64,000 nt of DNA from JACVRW01 sp963846505 (GCA_963846505.1 CAWJWD010000004.1:310001-374000), one strand, 5' to 3'; shown: positions 8,712-17,569, counted from the first letter of the stretch. Numbers and translations are program-made. The notes: a model not told the origin generated them from the sequence alone.

Positions 8712-9644
8712 ATGGTCATGGTCAGCGACCCGATCGTTTCCACGTCCGTTCGCTCACAGGCGCGCGCTGCTGGGCTGCGGTTCCTTCCGTCCAGCGCGTG
8801 CACGCAGGCCCACCGCGACGGAGTCTGGGCCGAGCTGCGTCGAGCTTTGGTGCGGGGCACACCGATCTCTGCCCAGGTCATCCACGTGTCCAAGGCAGGT
8901 GCGTTCTTCAAAATCGACGAGGGACTCGTCGGCTTCGCTGCGGCTCGCGAGTTACCGGCTTGGCTGTGTCGAGCCCCGCAAGCGGTTCACGGGTATCGAA
9001 CCGTTCGATGTGTGGTGACGGCCCTCTCACCAGACGTCTACGGCGATGTATTCCTGTCGCCACGGCTCGCGACGCTATACCGGACTATCGAGGCAACCAG
9101 TATGCCGATCGAGATCTCGGGAGTCGTGCAATGGTCGTGCCTCGCCGCGGTCGCCGTTGACCTCGGAGGCGAACCGGAGGCAGATGAGGACGGGGACCGC
9201 GCACAGGCGCGGCCTCTCGACGAACTGGAGCAGCAACAGCACGCCGTGCTGGGCTTCGCAACTGCCTCCGAGCTGCCCGTTGAGGCACTGAGAACGCCTC
9301 CAGCCGTCGGCACGATCTGGACTGGCTACGTCAAAGACCTGGGAACCGATGTCGTGCTGTCCGCGTTTGATCCGGACGCGCGGGCCCGCCGAGGCGAACG
9401 TCAGCTGCAGCTTCTGAGCGATCTCCGAGTTGGAGCGTTCATGCATGGTGAGATAGCCAGAGTCGCGGACGACCGAGCTCTCGTCGCGTTAGCGGATGGC
9501 CTGCTCTGGGGCGTCCTGGCCTTCGAGCCGGAGGCTCCGCGCAGCACGATTCTTGAGGCAAGGCAGTTCCAGGTCCTTGGACGATCAGATACATACCGGA
9601 CCGGCGTTCACCTCGAACTGGCGCAGGCACGACGCGCGCGGTGA
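8712..9644 (+). CDS. Protein with several S1-like repeats
   Basis: 310 residues. Repeated segments look like S1/OB-fold RNA-binding repeats: RGTPISAQVIHVSKAGAFFK then EGLVGFAAARELP (about 47-80), VGTIWTGYVKDLGTDVVLSA (about 200-220) and VGAFMHGEIARVADDRALVA then DGLLWGVLAFEP (about 240-275). A linker rich in E, D and Q separates the first and second copies (about 155-180). The repeats are divergent, so RNA binding is inference. It overlaps the start of the sigma-like/ArsR hybrid gene downstream. Confidence 0.5.
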   Translation: MVMVSDPIVSTSVRSQARAAGLRFLPSSACTQAHRDGVWAELRRALVRGTPISAQVIHVSKAGAFFKIDEGLVGFAAARELPAWLCRAPQAVHGYRTVRCVVTALSPDVYGDVFLSPRLATLYRTIEATSMPIEISGVVQWSCLAAVAVDLGGEPEADEDGDRAQARPLDELEQQQHAVLGFATASELPVEALRTPPAVGTIWTGYVKDLGTDVVLSAFDPDARARRGERQLQLLSDLRVGAFMHGEIARVADDRALVALADGLLWGVLAFEPEAPRSTILEARQFQVLGRSDTYRTGVHLELAQARRAR

Positions 9645-10309
9645 TGCCCGAACGTCCGGAGCCGTCCGAGATTCCCTACCGCCTTCCCGCTCAGCTACGC
9701 CGGGTGTGGGAGGAACTCGATCCGCGACAGCGGCTAGTGGTCATGTTCCGGCTAGGCATCGGTGGTCCCCGCAGGACGCTGCGGGAGGCCGCCGATCACA
9801 TCGGGATCAGCAAGGAGTACGCCCGCAATCTGGAACACGGCGCGCTGCACGACCTCCTCAAGGCCGCCGGCGGGTCGGGGGTGCGCGTCCCGCGGGGAAA
9901 GCCGGCCGTCAGGCGTGCGGTAGCGCGTGCCGTGCTTGCGGCCGGCAGGTCGCCCGCTGCTTGGGTGCTTTCCCGGGATCGCGTAGTCGCGCAGTGGGAA
10001 GCGCTCGAGGATCCAGTGCGGGTACACATCATCGCCGTGCTGCTCGGCCGCGACGGCTCGCTCGAGGCGCGAGAGCTAGCGCAGGAGCTCGGGGTCGGGC
10101 TTCCGATCATCACGCGACACCTCGGCTTCCTTGTCCGCGTCGACGCCGTGTTAACCATCGGTACGTACCGGCCCGGACCCAACGGGAGCAGAGTCCGATT
10201 CCGGCTCTCCGACGAGTTCGTCAGCGTGCTTAAGACAGCACATCCGGACTTCGACAGGCTGGCCGAGTGCACCCCGCTGTCAGGCGCAGGCGAACGCGCC
10301 GAGGCGTAG
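9644..10309 (+). CDS. Hybrid regulator: sigma-70 region-4-like HTH plus ArsR-like winged helix
   Basis: The ATG at 9644 overlaps the previous TGA (GTG at 9641 is also possible). Residues about 15-75 resemble sigma-70 region 4: LDPRQRLVVMFRLGIGG, TLREAADHIGISKEYARNLE, HGALHDLLKAA. Residues about 120-200 form a second DNA-binding module of ArsR type: ALEDPVRVHIIAVLL, LEARELAQELGVGLPIITRH, LGFLVRVDAVL and a wing. There is no sigma region 2, so it cannot be a complete sigma factor. It could recognise promoter DNA through one domain and an operator through the other. Role unknown. Confidence 0.6.
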   Translation: MPERPEPSEIPYRLPAQLRRVWEELDPRQRLVVMFRLGIGGPRRTLREAADHIGISKEYARNLEHGALHDLLKAAGGSGVRVPRGKPAVRRAVARAVLAAGRSPAAWVLSRDRVVAQWEALEDPVRVHIIAVLLGRDGSLEARELAQELGVGLPIITRHLGFLVRVDAVLTIGTYRPGPNGSRVRFRLSDEFVSVLKTAHPDFDRLAECTPLSGAGERAEA

Positions 10310-10382
10310 GCAATTCCGATTCTGATGGCGCGGGACTCCATCTGCGGCTGCGGGCCTGCCGGGTCCCAACACGGGCTGCCGG

Positions 10383-11630
10383 GTGCCTGACCGATCGTCG
10401 GAACCCGATAGCCCGAGGCACGTCCCCGAGGTCCCCCCAGGGGTTCGACTCCTGCTCACCGCGGAGGTCATCTCTACCGCAGGCACGACGATGGCGGCCG
10501 TGGCACTCCCGTGGCTGGTTCTGACTAGCACCGGCTCGCCCGCGAAGACCGGGATCGTCGCCGCAGCTGAACTGGTGCCGACCATCCTGGTCGGCATTCC
10601 AAGCAGCTGGGTCGCAGCCCGGCTCGGACCGTTGAAGACGATGCTGCTCTGTGACGGTGCGCGGGCTCCCCTCGCCCTAGCGGTCCCGGCCCTGTACTGG
10701 CTCGGCTGGCTCCCGTTCGGAGCGCTCGTGCTGCTTGCCGCCGCCATGGGGGTCTTCATCCCGGCGCACCTCGCCTCGCAACGAACCCTCCTGCCCGAGC
10801 TCGTCGGCGAGAGTCAAGACGACGTCGGCCAAGCGAACGCCGTCCTCCAAGCCGCAACGCGGCTCCCGCTGAGCATTGCCCCTGCGATCGCGGGGGTGCT
10901 GGTCGGACTGATCGGCGCGCCGACGGTGCTCGTTCTCGACGCCGCCACCTTCGGGATCTCGTTCGTCCTACTGCTACGCCTCCTCCAATGCTTCGATCCT
11001 GTGCGACGCGACGTACCGATCTCGAGCACCGGGTTGCTCGCCGGCGTGCGGGTCGTCGCACGGGACCGTCTCTTAGGCTCGGTGACCGTTGCGAACGCTG
11101 TGGTCGAGTTCGCCATGCAGATGGTCTTTCTCTCGCTACCGATCCTCGCGTACACCAGGTACGACGGACATGTGAGCTTGAGCGCGGCTCTCTTCACCGC
11201 GTGGTCTATCGGCACTCTGCTCGGCATGCCGGCCGCCAGGCGACTCGCCAAGCGTGACGCCGTCCAGGTCCTCCGCGCCGGACTGGTCGCCCAAGCGCTC
11301 CCACTCTGGCTCCTCGCCGCAGACGCGCCCCCGGTTGCCCTTGGCGTCGCCTTACTCCTGTCCGGCGTAGCAAACCCGATCGCAAATGCCCCGTCGAACA
11401 CCATCATGACGCTCGGAGTTCGGGATGACTTCCGGCAGCAGGCGATGGGCGCCTTCGTGACCTGTCTTCTCGGCGCAGGAGGCGTCGGCCTCGTGGCGGC
11501 CGGACCGCTGGCCGAACACACCGGGCCTCATGGACCCCTGTTGGTGGCTGCGGCGTCTACCTCCGTGTGCGCAGCAGCATTCGCGCTGTCGACGCGCCGC
11601 ATCCGACTCGAAGCGCCGCCGTCCGCGTGA
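10383..11630 (+). CDS. Major facilitator superfamily exporter
   Basis: 415 residues from GTG, with about 12 hydrophobic segments starting at VRLLLTAEVISTAGTTMAAV. It has the general look of the MFS_1/MFS_3 drug or siderophore exporter group, including a cytoplasmic charged loop after segment 6 (RLLQCFDPVRRDV) and the second half beginning with GSVTVANAVVEFAMQMVFL. It should be a proton-driven exporter in the cytoplasmic membrane. It is 73 bases behind the hybrid regulator, which may control it. Substrate unknown. Confidence 0.85.
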   Translation: MPDRSSEPDSPRHVPEVPPGVRLLLTAEVISTAGTTMAAVALPWLVLTSTGSPAKTGIVAAAELVPTILVGIPSSWVAARLGPLKTMLLCDGARAPLALAVPALYWLGWLPFGALVLLAAAMGVFIPAHLASQRTLLPELVGESQDDVGQANAVLQAATRLPLSIAPAIAGVLVGLIGAPTVLVLDAATFGISFVLLLRLLQCFDPVRRDVPISSTGLLAGVRVVARDRLLGSVTVANAVVEFAMQMVFLSLPILAYTRYDGHVSLSAALFTAWSIGTLLGMPAARRLAKRDAVQVLRAGLVAQALPLWLLAADAPPVALGVALLLSGVANPIANAPSNTIMTLGVRDDFRQQAMGAFVTCLLGAGGVGLVAAGPLAEHTGPHGPLLVAAASTSVCAAAFALSTRRIRLEAPPSA

Positions 11631-12101
11631 GAGCCCTGCCCCCGGGAGCGCCCCGACGATGTTGGGACGCCCCGCGGAAACAGGCGCGCCGCTCCCGCAG
11701 CAACCCTTCTGAAGACGCTGGCAGCCTCAGGGCGGATCCCGGCGAAAGAAGGAATTCACCGAGTCCGCCCTGAGGCTTCCCGCGCTCTCTCCCCCAGCGT
11801 CGGCGCCTGACAGCCGGCGCTAACGGATCAAACGAACGCCGCGCTTGGATGCGGCATGGAGTGATCACAACGCTAAGCATTCCCATAGCTCTCAGCAACG
11901 CCCAGAGCCGAGTGTTTCCACCAGACCACCTGATCGGGCGTTCTGACGCGACTACCGCAAAGAATCCGGCGCGAACAGGGTGACGTCGTTGCCGGCGTGG
12001 GCAGCGAGGAGTTCGCTCGTTCTGGCTACGCTTGGGCGATCCGATCCGGCCCTTAGCGGGTTCTACTTGGTGGCGCCTTCGACCGGCCGATATCCCTTCA
12101 A
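11631..12101. other. Intergenic region between MFS and protease genes
   Basis: About 470 bases without a supported gene. It contains the inverted repeat at 11723-11777 and presumably the promoter of the subtilisin-like gene. Nothing else stands out. Confidence 0.5.
11723..11777 (+). terminator. 14-bp perfect inverted repeat after the MFS gene
   Basis: Arms AGCCTCAGGGCGGA (11723-11736) and TCCGCCCTGAGGCT (11764-11777) are exact reverse complements around a 27-base loop. It lies 93 bases after the MFS stop and has no T tract. It may be a terminator-like hairpin or a dyad operator. Confidence 0.5.
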
Positions 12102-14987
12102 TTGTCCAGCGAGCGGACTCTTTTCCAGCGCGGCGCGATTGCCCTCACCGGGCTGATCGTGATTGGTGCTGTGCCGCTGCTCTCCAGCTCTGCAGCCTCG
12201 CCTACCAGCAGTCGCTCAGCGAGCGAGATCGCGACGCCGCTCGAACTGCCTCAACGGTGGACCGCGGCCGGAGGCATAGCTCCGGCCCTGCGAGAGAGCG
12301 ACCGCCGCGGCGGCTTGCTCAAGCGCGGGCGCATCCGGGTGATCGTGACCCTGAAGGCAAGCCCAGTAACGCGGGCTGCTCGGCGGCTGCGCGGTGAACT
12401 CGCGGGGCCGCTCGCGCCCGAGGCGTCTGGGGCCGCGGGTCGACTGCGCGCTGTCGAGCGGGAGCGGGAGCGTCAGCGTGCGCTGGCAGAGCTCGAGCCG
12501 TCTGCGCGCGCAGCGGCAGCGCTCCAGCATGATGTCGATGCTGCTGTTCGGCACGCCGGAGGTCGCGTCCTCGAAGTTCATTTGGTGGCGAACTCAATCG
12601 TCGCCTCGGTCCCGCGTCAGCAGCTGGCGCGCCTGGCGCGGCATCCAGCAGTCGGGCGCATCGACGCTGCGTCTCGGCCCGCCGAGCACGGGATGGAGAC
12701 GACGACCGGCGCGACGGGCGCCCCGTCGTGGTGGGCGGCTGGTTTTCAGGGTGGCCGGGGCGGCGCCGATGTCAGCAGCGCCGACTACGCGATCATCGGC
12801 GACAAGCTCCAAGAAGACCATCCGGTCTTCGCGGGACAGACGTTTCAGCGCCCTCCCGGCGCTGGTGTCGGCACGAGCTGCGGCAACGATTTCGGCCCTG
12901 ACTGCGACCACGGCACCGCCGTCGGAGCGTTCGCCGTCAGCGGCGGCTGCACCGTTGCCGCCGGCTGCGCGCCTAGCGATGAGGATGAGCGTGGCGTGGC
13001 CCCTCGGCCGGACACGATCCTCGACGCCGCCGACGCGAGCCCGAGCTGCGGCGGCGGGATGGACGTAACGCTCTGGGCGCTCGGAGTTGACGCGTTCGGC
13101 TCCGGAGGCTGCTCGGGCACGCTGATCGAGGGTGCCGACGACGCGGCAGAGACGGCAAGTCTCAGCGAGGGACAGTTTGAGCCTGGCGAGGACGACAACC
13201 AGAGCGCTCGAATCACTGATAGCTACCTGAACCTGGGTCTGAGCATGGCGATCTCGGCGGGCAACACCGGTCCTGCCTCGAGCGTCGCGACGCCGTGCAT
13301 CGCCTACAACGCGATTTGCACCGGAGCCGTCGACGCGCACGGCACGACTAGCCAGGCCGATGACACGGTGGCGGCCTTCAGCGCCCGCGGCCCGACTCCC
13401 GCAGGGCGCAAGAAGCCGGACCTTGTCGCCGTAGGAGTGCCGGAGCGGTACCCGAATCGGCGGTGGTCGGTGCCGGGGCAGGCGATGTTCAGCTCGGGCC
13501 TCGAAGGCACGTCGTTCGCCGCCCCGCAGGTTGCTGGTGCGGCCACGCTGCTCATCGGCAGTGGCGTGACGAATCCACTCGCGGTCAAGAGCGTGCTCAT
13601 CAACTCCGCACGACAGCCGACCGCAGGGTGGGATCCGGGCTGGGGCTGGGGCGAGCTCGACCTCCAAGCGGCCCTTGGTCAGCGCACGAACGCGCAGACC
13701 GGCGCCGTCGCGCCGGGGGCGCCACGGTTCTACCGGGCGACGGTGCAGTCCTCGGGCGACCGCGCGACGCTGGCGTGGAGCCGGCGCACGGCAGGCTGTC
13801 TCGGGCCTGGCTGTCTGCCGAGCGGGCTGACGCTGACGAACCTCGACCTCTCCCAGCACGCCTTGGGAGGCACTGTCGAAGCGCAGTCGGCGTCGCCGCG
13901 TGACAACGTCGAGCAGATCCGCGCATCCACAGGCTCGTATCCGCGCACGGTGATCTACAAGGTGCGCTCGTCCAGCACGATCGACGGCCTGGCGGCCGAG
14001 CCGTTCGCCATCGCGGCGACCCGGCAGGTCACCGCGCTGCAGACCCCCTCCCCCACCGTGGCGCTGACGTTGGATCGCCCCGGCGCCCGGCCCGGCGAGG
14101 AGGTAACCGTCAACGCAACGGTGACAAACCCGTCGCCGGACCTGACCGGGGAGAACGCGGCCGTCTCGCTCGCGCTGCCACCTGGCGTCGAGCTCGCGCC
14201 CAGCTCGCCGTCTGCGACGCAAAGTGTCGGAACGCTCCAGCCCGGGGCTTCCGCGCCGGTCTCTTGGCGCGTCCGAGGGACCGGTGAGCGGGTCGCGCAA
14301 CTCTCTGCGTCGGCCCAAGCACAGCGGTACGGCGAGACGCTGTCGGGCCCTTCAGCAAGGGCGACTCTGCTCGTTGACGGCACGCCGCCGGCCGTGACGT
14401 TCTCTGGAGCAAGCGGCCGGACGACCGCAACGAGCACGAGCCTTGCATGGAGCGCCGCCGACACCGGAGTCGGGGTCGCGAGCTTCGACCTCGAGCGACA
14501 GGTCGACGGCGGTCCGTTCACGATCGAGCTCGCAGCGACGACGGACAGCTCGGCGACCGTTTCGACGCCGGTGGGACACGTCTATGTGTTCCGCGTTCGG
14601 GCCCTCGATCGGCTCGGCAACGCCTCGGGGTTCGCGAACACCGGGCCGCTCGAGGTCGTCGCGCCCCCGTGCGCGTGCCCCTATCCACCGAAGCGCGCCG
14701 CACAGCTAAAGGTCGGGAAGGTCGTCCGCGCCGGCCGCCGCCTTGTCGTTCACGGGCGTCTCGCCGCAGGCGCCACGGGCCGCGTACGCGTCACCGCTCA
14801 AGCCAGGGTTCAGAACCGGCTGCGATCGAGCACCGCAAGGCCCCGCCCGCGACGCGGAAAGTGGCGCGCGGCTCTCAAGCTGGCGCCGACACTCGCGTCG
14901 GCACGACGCTTGAGGCTGGTCGTCACCTACCGAGGTGACGCGACCCACCGGTCGGCTCAAGCGCGACGGACCGTGCGGCGTCGCTAA
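12102..14987 (+). CDS. Secreted subtilisin-like (S8) serine protease with C-terminal beta-sandwich repeats
   Basis: 961 residues from TTG. The signal peptide is RGAIALTGLIVIGAVPLL. A prodomain-like region (about 60-200, with basic RERERQRALAELEP) precedes the S8 domain: His in DCDHGTAVGAF (about 270), oxyanion Asn in SAGNTGP (about 386) and Ser in EGTSFAAPQVAGA (about 470). The Asp motif is unusual: ADYAIIGDKLQEDHPVF has Gly where the catalytic Asp normally stands, with Asp one residue later. CARDB/Fn3-like domains follow (about 646-860), then a basic tail. It is probably an exported wall-region protease, and activity is uncertain because of the Asp site. Confidence 0.83.
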   Translation: MSSERTLFQRGAIALTGLIVIGAVPLLSSSAASPTSSRSASEIATPLELPQRWTAAGGIAPALRESDRRGGLLKRGRIRVIVTLKASPVTRAARRLRGELAGPLAPEASGAAGRLRAVERERERQRALAELEPSARAAAALQHDVDAAVRHAGGRVLEVHLVANSIVASVPRQQLARLARHPAVGRIDAASRPAEHGMETTTGATGAPSWWAAGFQGGRGGADVSSADYAIIGDKLQEDHPVFAGQTFQRPPGAGVGTSCGNDFGPDCDHGTAVGAFAVSGGCTVAAGCAPSDEDERGVAPRPDTILDAADASPSCGGGMDVTLWALGVDAFGSGGCSGTLIEGADDAAETASLSEGQFEPGEDDNQSARITDSYLNLGLSMAISAGNTGPASSVATPCIAYNAICTGAVDAHGTTSQADDTVAAFSARGPTPAGRKKPDLVAVGVPERYPNRRWSVPGQAMFSSGLEGTSFAAPQVAGAATLLIGSGVTNPLAVKSVLINSARQPTAGWDPGWGWGELDLQAALGQRTNAQTGAVAPGAPRFYRATVQSSGDRATLAWSRRTAGCLGPGCLPSGLTLTNLDLSQHALGGTVEAQSASPRDNVEQIRASTGSYPRTVIYKVRSSSTIDGLAAEPFAIAATRQVTALQTPSPTVALTLDRPGARPGEEVTVNATVTNPSPDLTGENAAVSLALPPGVELAPSSPSATQSVGTLQPGASAPVSWRVRGTGERVAQLSASAQAQRYGETLSGPSARATLLVDGTPPAVTFSGASGRTTATSTSLAWSAADTGVGVASFDLERQVDGGPFTIELAATTDSSATVSTPVGHVYVFRVRALDRLGNASGFANTGPLEVVAPPCACPYPPKRAAQLKVGKVVRAGRRLVVHGRLAAGATGRVRVTAQARVQNRLRSSTARPRPRRGKWRAALKLAPTLASARRLRLVVTYRGDATHRSAQARRTVRRR

Positions 14988-15000
14988 GCCCTCGATACGC

Positions 15001-15080
15001 CCCGACTAAAAAATGTCGGGACAGGGGGGGTGAAACACCCCCTCATCGCGACATCGCTGGCAATACATGAATTGCCAGCG
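15001..15080 (+). promoter_or_regulatory. Three stacked palindromes before the conjugation operon
   Basis: Directly after the protease gene: hairpin 1, CCCGAC (15001-15006) with GTCGGG (15015-15020), A/T-rich loop; hairpin 2, GGGGGTG (15026-15032) with CACCCCC (15036-15042), loop AAA; hairpin 3, CGCTGGCAAT (15055-15064) with ATTGCCAGCG (15071-15080), loop of six. All arms are exact. The first may end the protease transcript. The third lies about 50 bases before the first transfer gene and is a good operator or oriT-type candidate. Confidence 0.6.
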
Positions 15081-15128
15081 AATCACCTTCCCTAGCCGCA
15101 GCGCCTCTTGGGCGCTGGAGGCGGCGTG

Positions 15129-15767
15129 ATGTTCGGCGCGCGCGCGACCTTCGAGTGGGGCCACGAGGCAGACGGGACCGACCCCTTCGCGGGCGAGGCC
15201 GCGACCGCCGTCGCCGAACCCCACGCGGACGAGACCGACGATAGGCCCGCCGTCTGGGAGGACGCCGACCCGGTTGCATTCGAGGCCGCGAGTATCGGCG
15301 GCCCCCAGCTCAGGCTCGACGAGCTCGCCACCAGCTCCTCGTCGGCGAGCGGGTCCACCACCAAGCCGCGACTCCGAGACGCCAGAGCGGACGTGCTGGC
15401 CGGCGTAATCGCTGGCCGGCTTGATCGTTGGGGGCGGCTCGGCGCTGTCGTCGGCATGAGCGTGGTAGTCATGGTCGTCGCGGGCTACCTGATCGGAGCT
15501 CAGCGTGGCGGCGACCGAGAAGCCGACGGTCCGGCTGCGAAGCGTCCACCGGGCGGTCCGGCGTCCCCGGTGACGAGGCCGCGGGTGCCGGATCGCCCGT
15601 ATGAGCGTCCGCTTCCGCGTCGCCCGAGGCGACCGCGGCCGACGCGCATGCCCGCGCCGCGGATACCCGCGCCGGCGAGGACCTCGTCGCCCGTGGGCAG
15701 CGCGCCAACCGCCGCAGGCAGTCCGGCGACTCCCGCAGCGGCGCAGGAGTTCGGGTTCGAGCGGTGA
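15129..15767 (+). CDS. Single-span membrane protein, first gene of the conjugation operon
   Basis: The ATG at 15129 has GGAGG 8 bases upstream, which decides the start. 212 residues: an acidic N-terminal half (EADGTDPFAG, DETDDRPAVWEDADPVAFEA), one membrane segment at about 105-125 (LGAVVGMSVVVMVVAGYLIG), then a low-complexity tail rich in Pro and Arg (RPLPRRPRRPRPTRMPAPRI). No family recognised. Its place immediately before a TcpC-like gene, with overlapping stop and start, suggests a structural or anchoring part of the transfer apparatus. Confidence 0.7.
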   Translation: MFGARATFEWGHEADGTDPFAGEAATAVAEPHADETDDRPAVWEDADPVAFEAASIGGPQLRLDELATSSSSASGSTTKPRLRDARADVLAGVIAGRLDRWGRLGAVVGMSVVVMVVAGYLIGAQRGGDREADGPAAKRPPGGPASPVTRPRVPDRPYERPLPRRPRRPRPTRMPAPRIPAPARTSSPVGSAPTAAGSPATPAAAQEFGFER

Positions 15768-16639
15768 TGGCCAGTGAGGTTCGACCCGAGCCCGAGACGG
15801 CCGCGATGGCGGTCATGCAGCGGCCCGCCTGGCGGGTGCGGCTGGGCGCGCGCGTACCGCGGCTGATCGCTGGCGCGCTGGCGCTCGTCCTGATCGCCGC
15901 TGGGCTGCGAGCCACCCTCGCAGGGCCAACGACCCCGCCCACCCTCGCCGAGCAGCCTGCGTCGATGGACGTCGGCGCGCTTGCGTTCGGCGAGGCGTTC
16001 GTGCGCGCCTACTTGACGTGGGATCCCGAGGCGCCCGAACGTCAGCAGGAGGCGGTGGCGCGGTTCGTGGTCGATGGGCTCGATGCCGGTGCCGGGGTCG
16101 ATCAGCGCGACGTGCAGTCGGTGGTCTGGGCTTCAGCATCGAGCATGGAGCGGCGCGGGCGGCGCGAGATGGTGAGCGTCGAGGCGGTCACCGACCGAGG
16201 CGCCTACAACCTCGTCATCCCCGTCGAGCGGGATGGCCGTGGTCGTCTCGCGGTCGTCGGGTATCCGGCGGTCGTGGGCGGCGTGGCGACGTCGCTGGAA
16301 CGTGAGCTTCCTGACCGCGCGGAGGTGGAGGGCTCCGAGCTGCGGGCAGTCGCGGCTCGCGCGGTGCGCAACTACCTCAGCGGGGAGCGCCTGAATCTGC
16401 TCGCCGACCTCGACCCCGAGGCCGTCGTGTCGCTGCCCGATCGCGAGCTCGCGGTGCAGTCGATCGACGACATCAGCTGGTCACGTCGACCCCGCACCGT
16501 CGCCGTCCGAGCCTCGGTTGGCGACGGCAGCACGGTCTTGGTCCTCAGCTACGAGCTCGGAGTTGTCCGACGGGACCGCTGGTACGTGCGGTCGATCGCG
16601 ACCGATCCCACCAACCCCCCACCAAGGAGGACTAGATGA
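15767..16639 (+). CDS. TcpC-like conjugal transfer protein (VirB8-type scaffold)
   Basis: 290 residues, ATG sharing a base with the previous TGA. One N-terminal membrane anchor (VPRLIAGALALVLIAAGLRA, about 25-45) is followed by two NTF2-like segments: FGEAFVRAYLTWDPEAPERQ to VGYPAVVGG, and VAARAVRNYLSGERLNLLAD to WYVRSIATDP. That is the TcpC layout of Gram-positive conjugation machines, where the protein sits outside the membrane and organises the channel. It overlaps the pilin-like gene by four bases. Confidence 0.75.
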   Translation: MASEVRPEPETAAMAVMQRPAWRVRLGARVPRLIAGALALVLIAAGLRATLAGPTTPPTLAEQPASMDVGALAFGEAFVRAYLTWDPEAPERQQEAVARFVVDGLDAGAGVDQRDVQSVVWASASSMERRGRREMVSVEAVTDRGAYNLVIPVERDGRGRLAVVGYPAVVGGVATSLERELPDRAEVEGSELRAVAARAVRNYLSGERLNLLADLDPEAVVSLPDRELAVQSIDDISWSRRPRTVAVRASVGDGSTVLVLSYELGVVRRDRWYVRSIATDPTNPPPRRTR

Positions 16640-16971
16640 CAGATCCACGAGGACCGCGGAGCCGTGCTCGCCGCGTCGGCCACTGGGCGATCATGCTCGC
16701 GTTCACGGGGCTGATCACCGTCGTCGCGCCGGCACGCGCGGCGACGAGCATCGGCAAGAACATCGGCAACGAGCTGGAGGGGTTCGCCAAGCCCGTGCTG
16801 CTGGTGCTCGCGGCGATTTTCATGCTGCCTTTGCTCCGTCAGGGCAAGCACGGGGCGCTGATCGCAGTCGCCGGCGCCGCGTTTGTGATCGGCGCGTTCG
16901 TGTACGCCCCCGGTGCGATTCAGGACATGACCATCGGGCTCGCGCAGTCGGTGTCCAAGGCGGTGCGTTAG
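16636..16971 (+). CDS. Small pilin-like (VirB2/TrbC-like) membrane protein
   Basis: 111 residues: a signal-like segment (HWAIMLAFTGLITVVAPARA) with a possible cleavage site after ARA, then two hydrophobic helices (VLLVLAAIFMLPLLRQ and ALIAVAGAAFVIGAFVYA). Size, topology and operon position fit VirB2/TrbC-type pilins or the small TcpD-like subunit, but the sequence itself is not diagnostic. Confidence 0.6.
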   Translation: MTDPRGPRSRARRVGHWAIMLAFTGLITVVAPARAATSIGKNIGNELEGFAKPVLLVLAAIFMLPLLRQGKHGALIAVAGAAFVIGAFVYAPGAIQDMTIGLAQSVSKAVR

Positions 16972-16975
16972 CCCG

Positions 16976-17569
16976 ATGGCCAGCGAGCGCGACTCGATGA
17001 CGATCCGCTCCTACCGAGTGTGCTTTCGGCTCGAGCGGCGCATCTACAAGCTCGACCGCTGGCGTCTGCCGGTGCCGTGGGGTGTCCCGCTGCGTGGCCT
17101 TGGCTACGCAGCGGGCGCCCTCGCCGCCGTGCTGGTGCTGAGCGGCGTCCCCCTCGTCGGGGCGGTGCTCGGCCAGCTTCATCCGGCGTTCCGGCTGCTG
17201 GGCATCCCGGCGCTGATCGCCTACGGACTCTGCGCCGTGGAGCCCGACGGTCGGGCAGCCCACCTTGCGCTGCTCGCGTGGGTCCGGTGGCGACTGGGCC
17301 CACACCAGATCGCAGGGATGCAGCGGCGACCGCCCGTGGGGAGCGTCGTGCGGCTCGCAGACGTCACGATCGCGCCGGACGAGCAGACCCACAGGTACCG
17401 GCCGGCGCGGATCGCCGGGCCATGCCGGGTGCTGCTGCGCTATCCGGGCCGGGCCACGCAGCCGCGCCTGGCGCGCAAGCGCCTGATCGTCACGCAGACC
17501 GACACGACACCCAGCGCGCGCGGGTCGATGCTCACGGTGCCAGAGGGACACGAGCTGTGGGTGCGCTGA
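16976..17569 (+). CDS. TcpE-like conjugal transfer membrane protein
   Basis: 197 residues, ATG four bases after the previous stop. The N-terminus has the TcpE character: SYRVCFRLERRIYKLDRWRL followed by two membrane segments (LGYAAGALAAVLVLSGVPLV and AFRLLGIPALIAYGLCAV) and a basic cytoplasmic part. In Tcp/Tn916-type systems this protein is an inner-membrane component of the transfer channel. It lies between the pilin-like and VirB4 genes, the usual place. Confidence 0.65.
   Translation: MASERDSMTIRSYRVCFRLERRIYKLDRWRLPVPWGVPLRGLGYAAGALAAVLVLSGVPLVGAVLGQLHPAFRLLGIPALIAYGLCAVEPDGRAAHLALLAWVRWRLGPHQIAGMQRRPPVGSVVRLADVTIAPDEQTHRYRPARIAGPCRVLLRYPGRATQPRLARKRLIVTQTDTTPSARGSMLTVPEGHELWVR

Noticed and set aside
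10440..10452. GGTTCGACTCC resembling a tRNA T-loop
   Set aside because: It is inside the MFS coding frame and no tRNA arms can be folded around it.
12594..14318. 574-codon minus-strand frame across the protease gene
   Set aside because: Antisense to an S8 protease with intact motifs; composition is that of a shadow frame.
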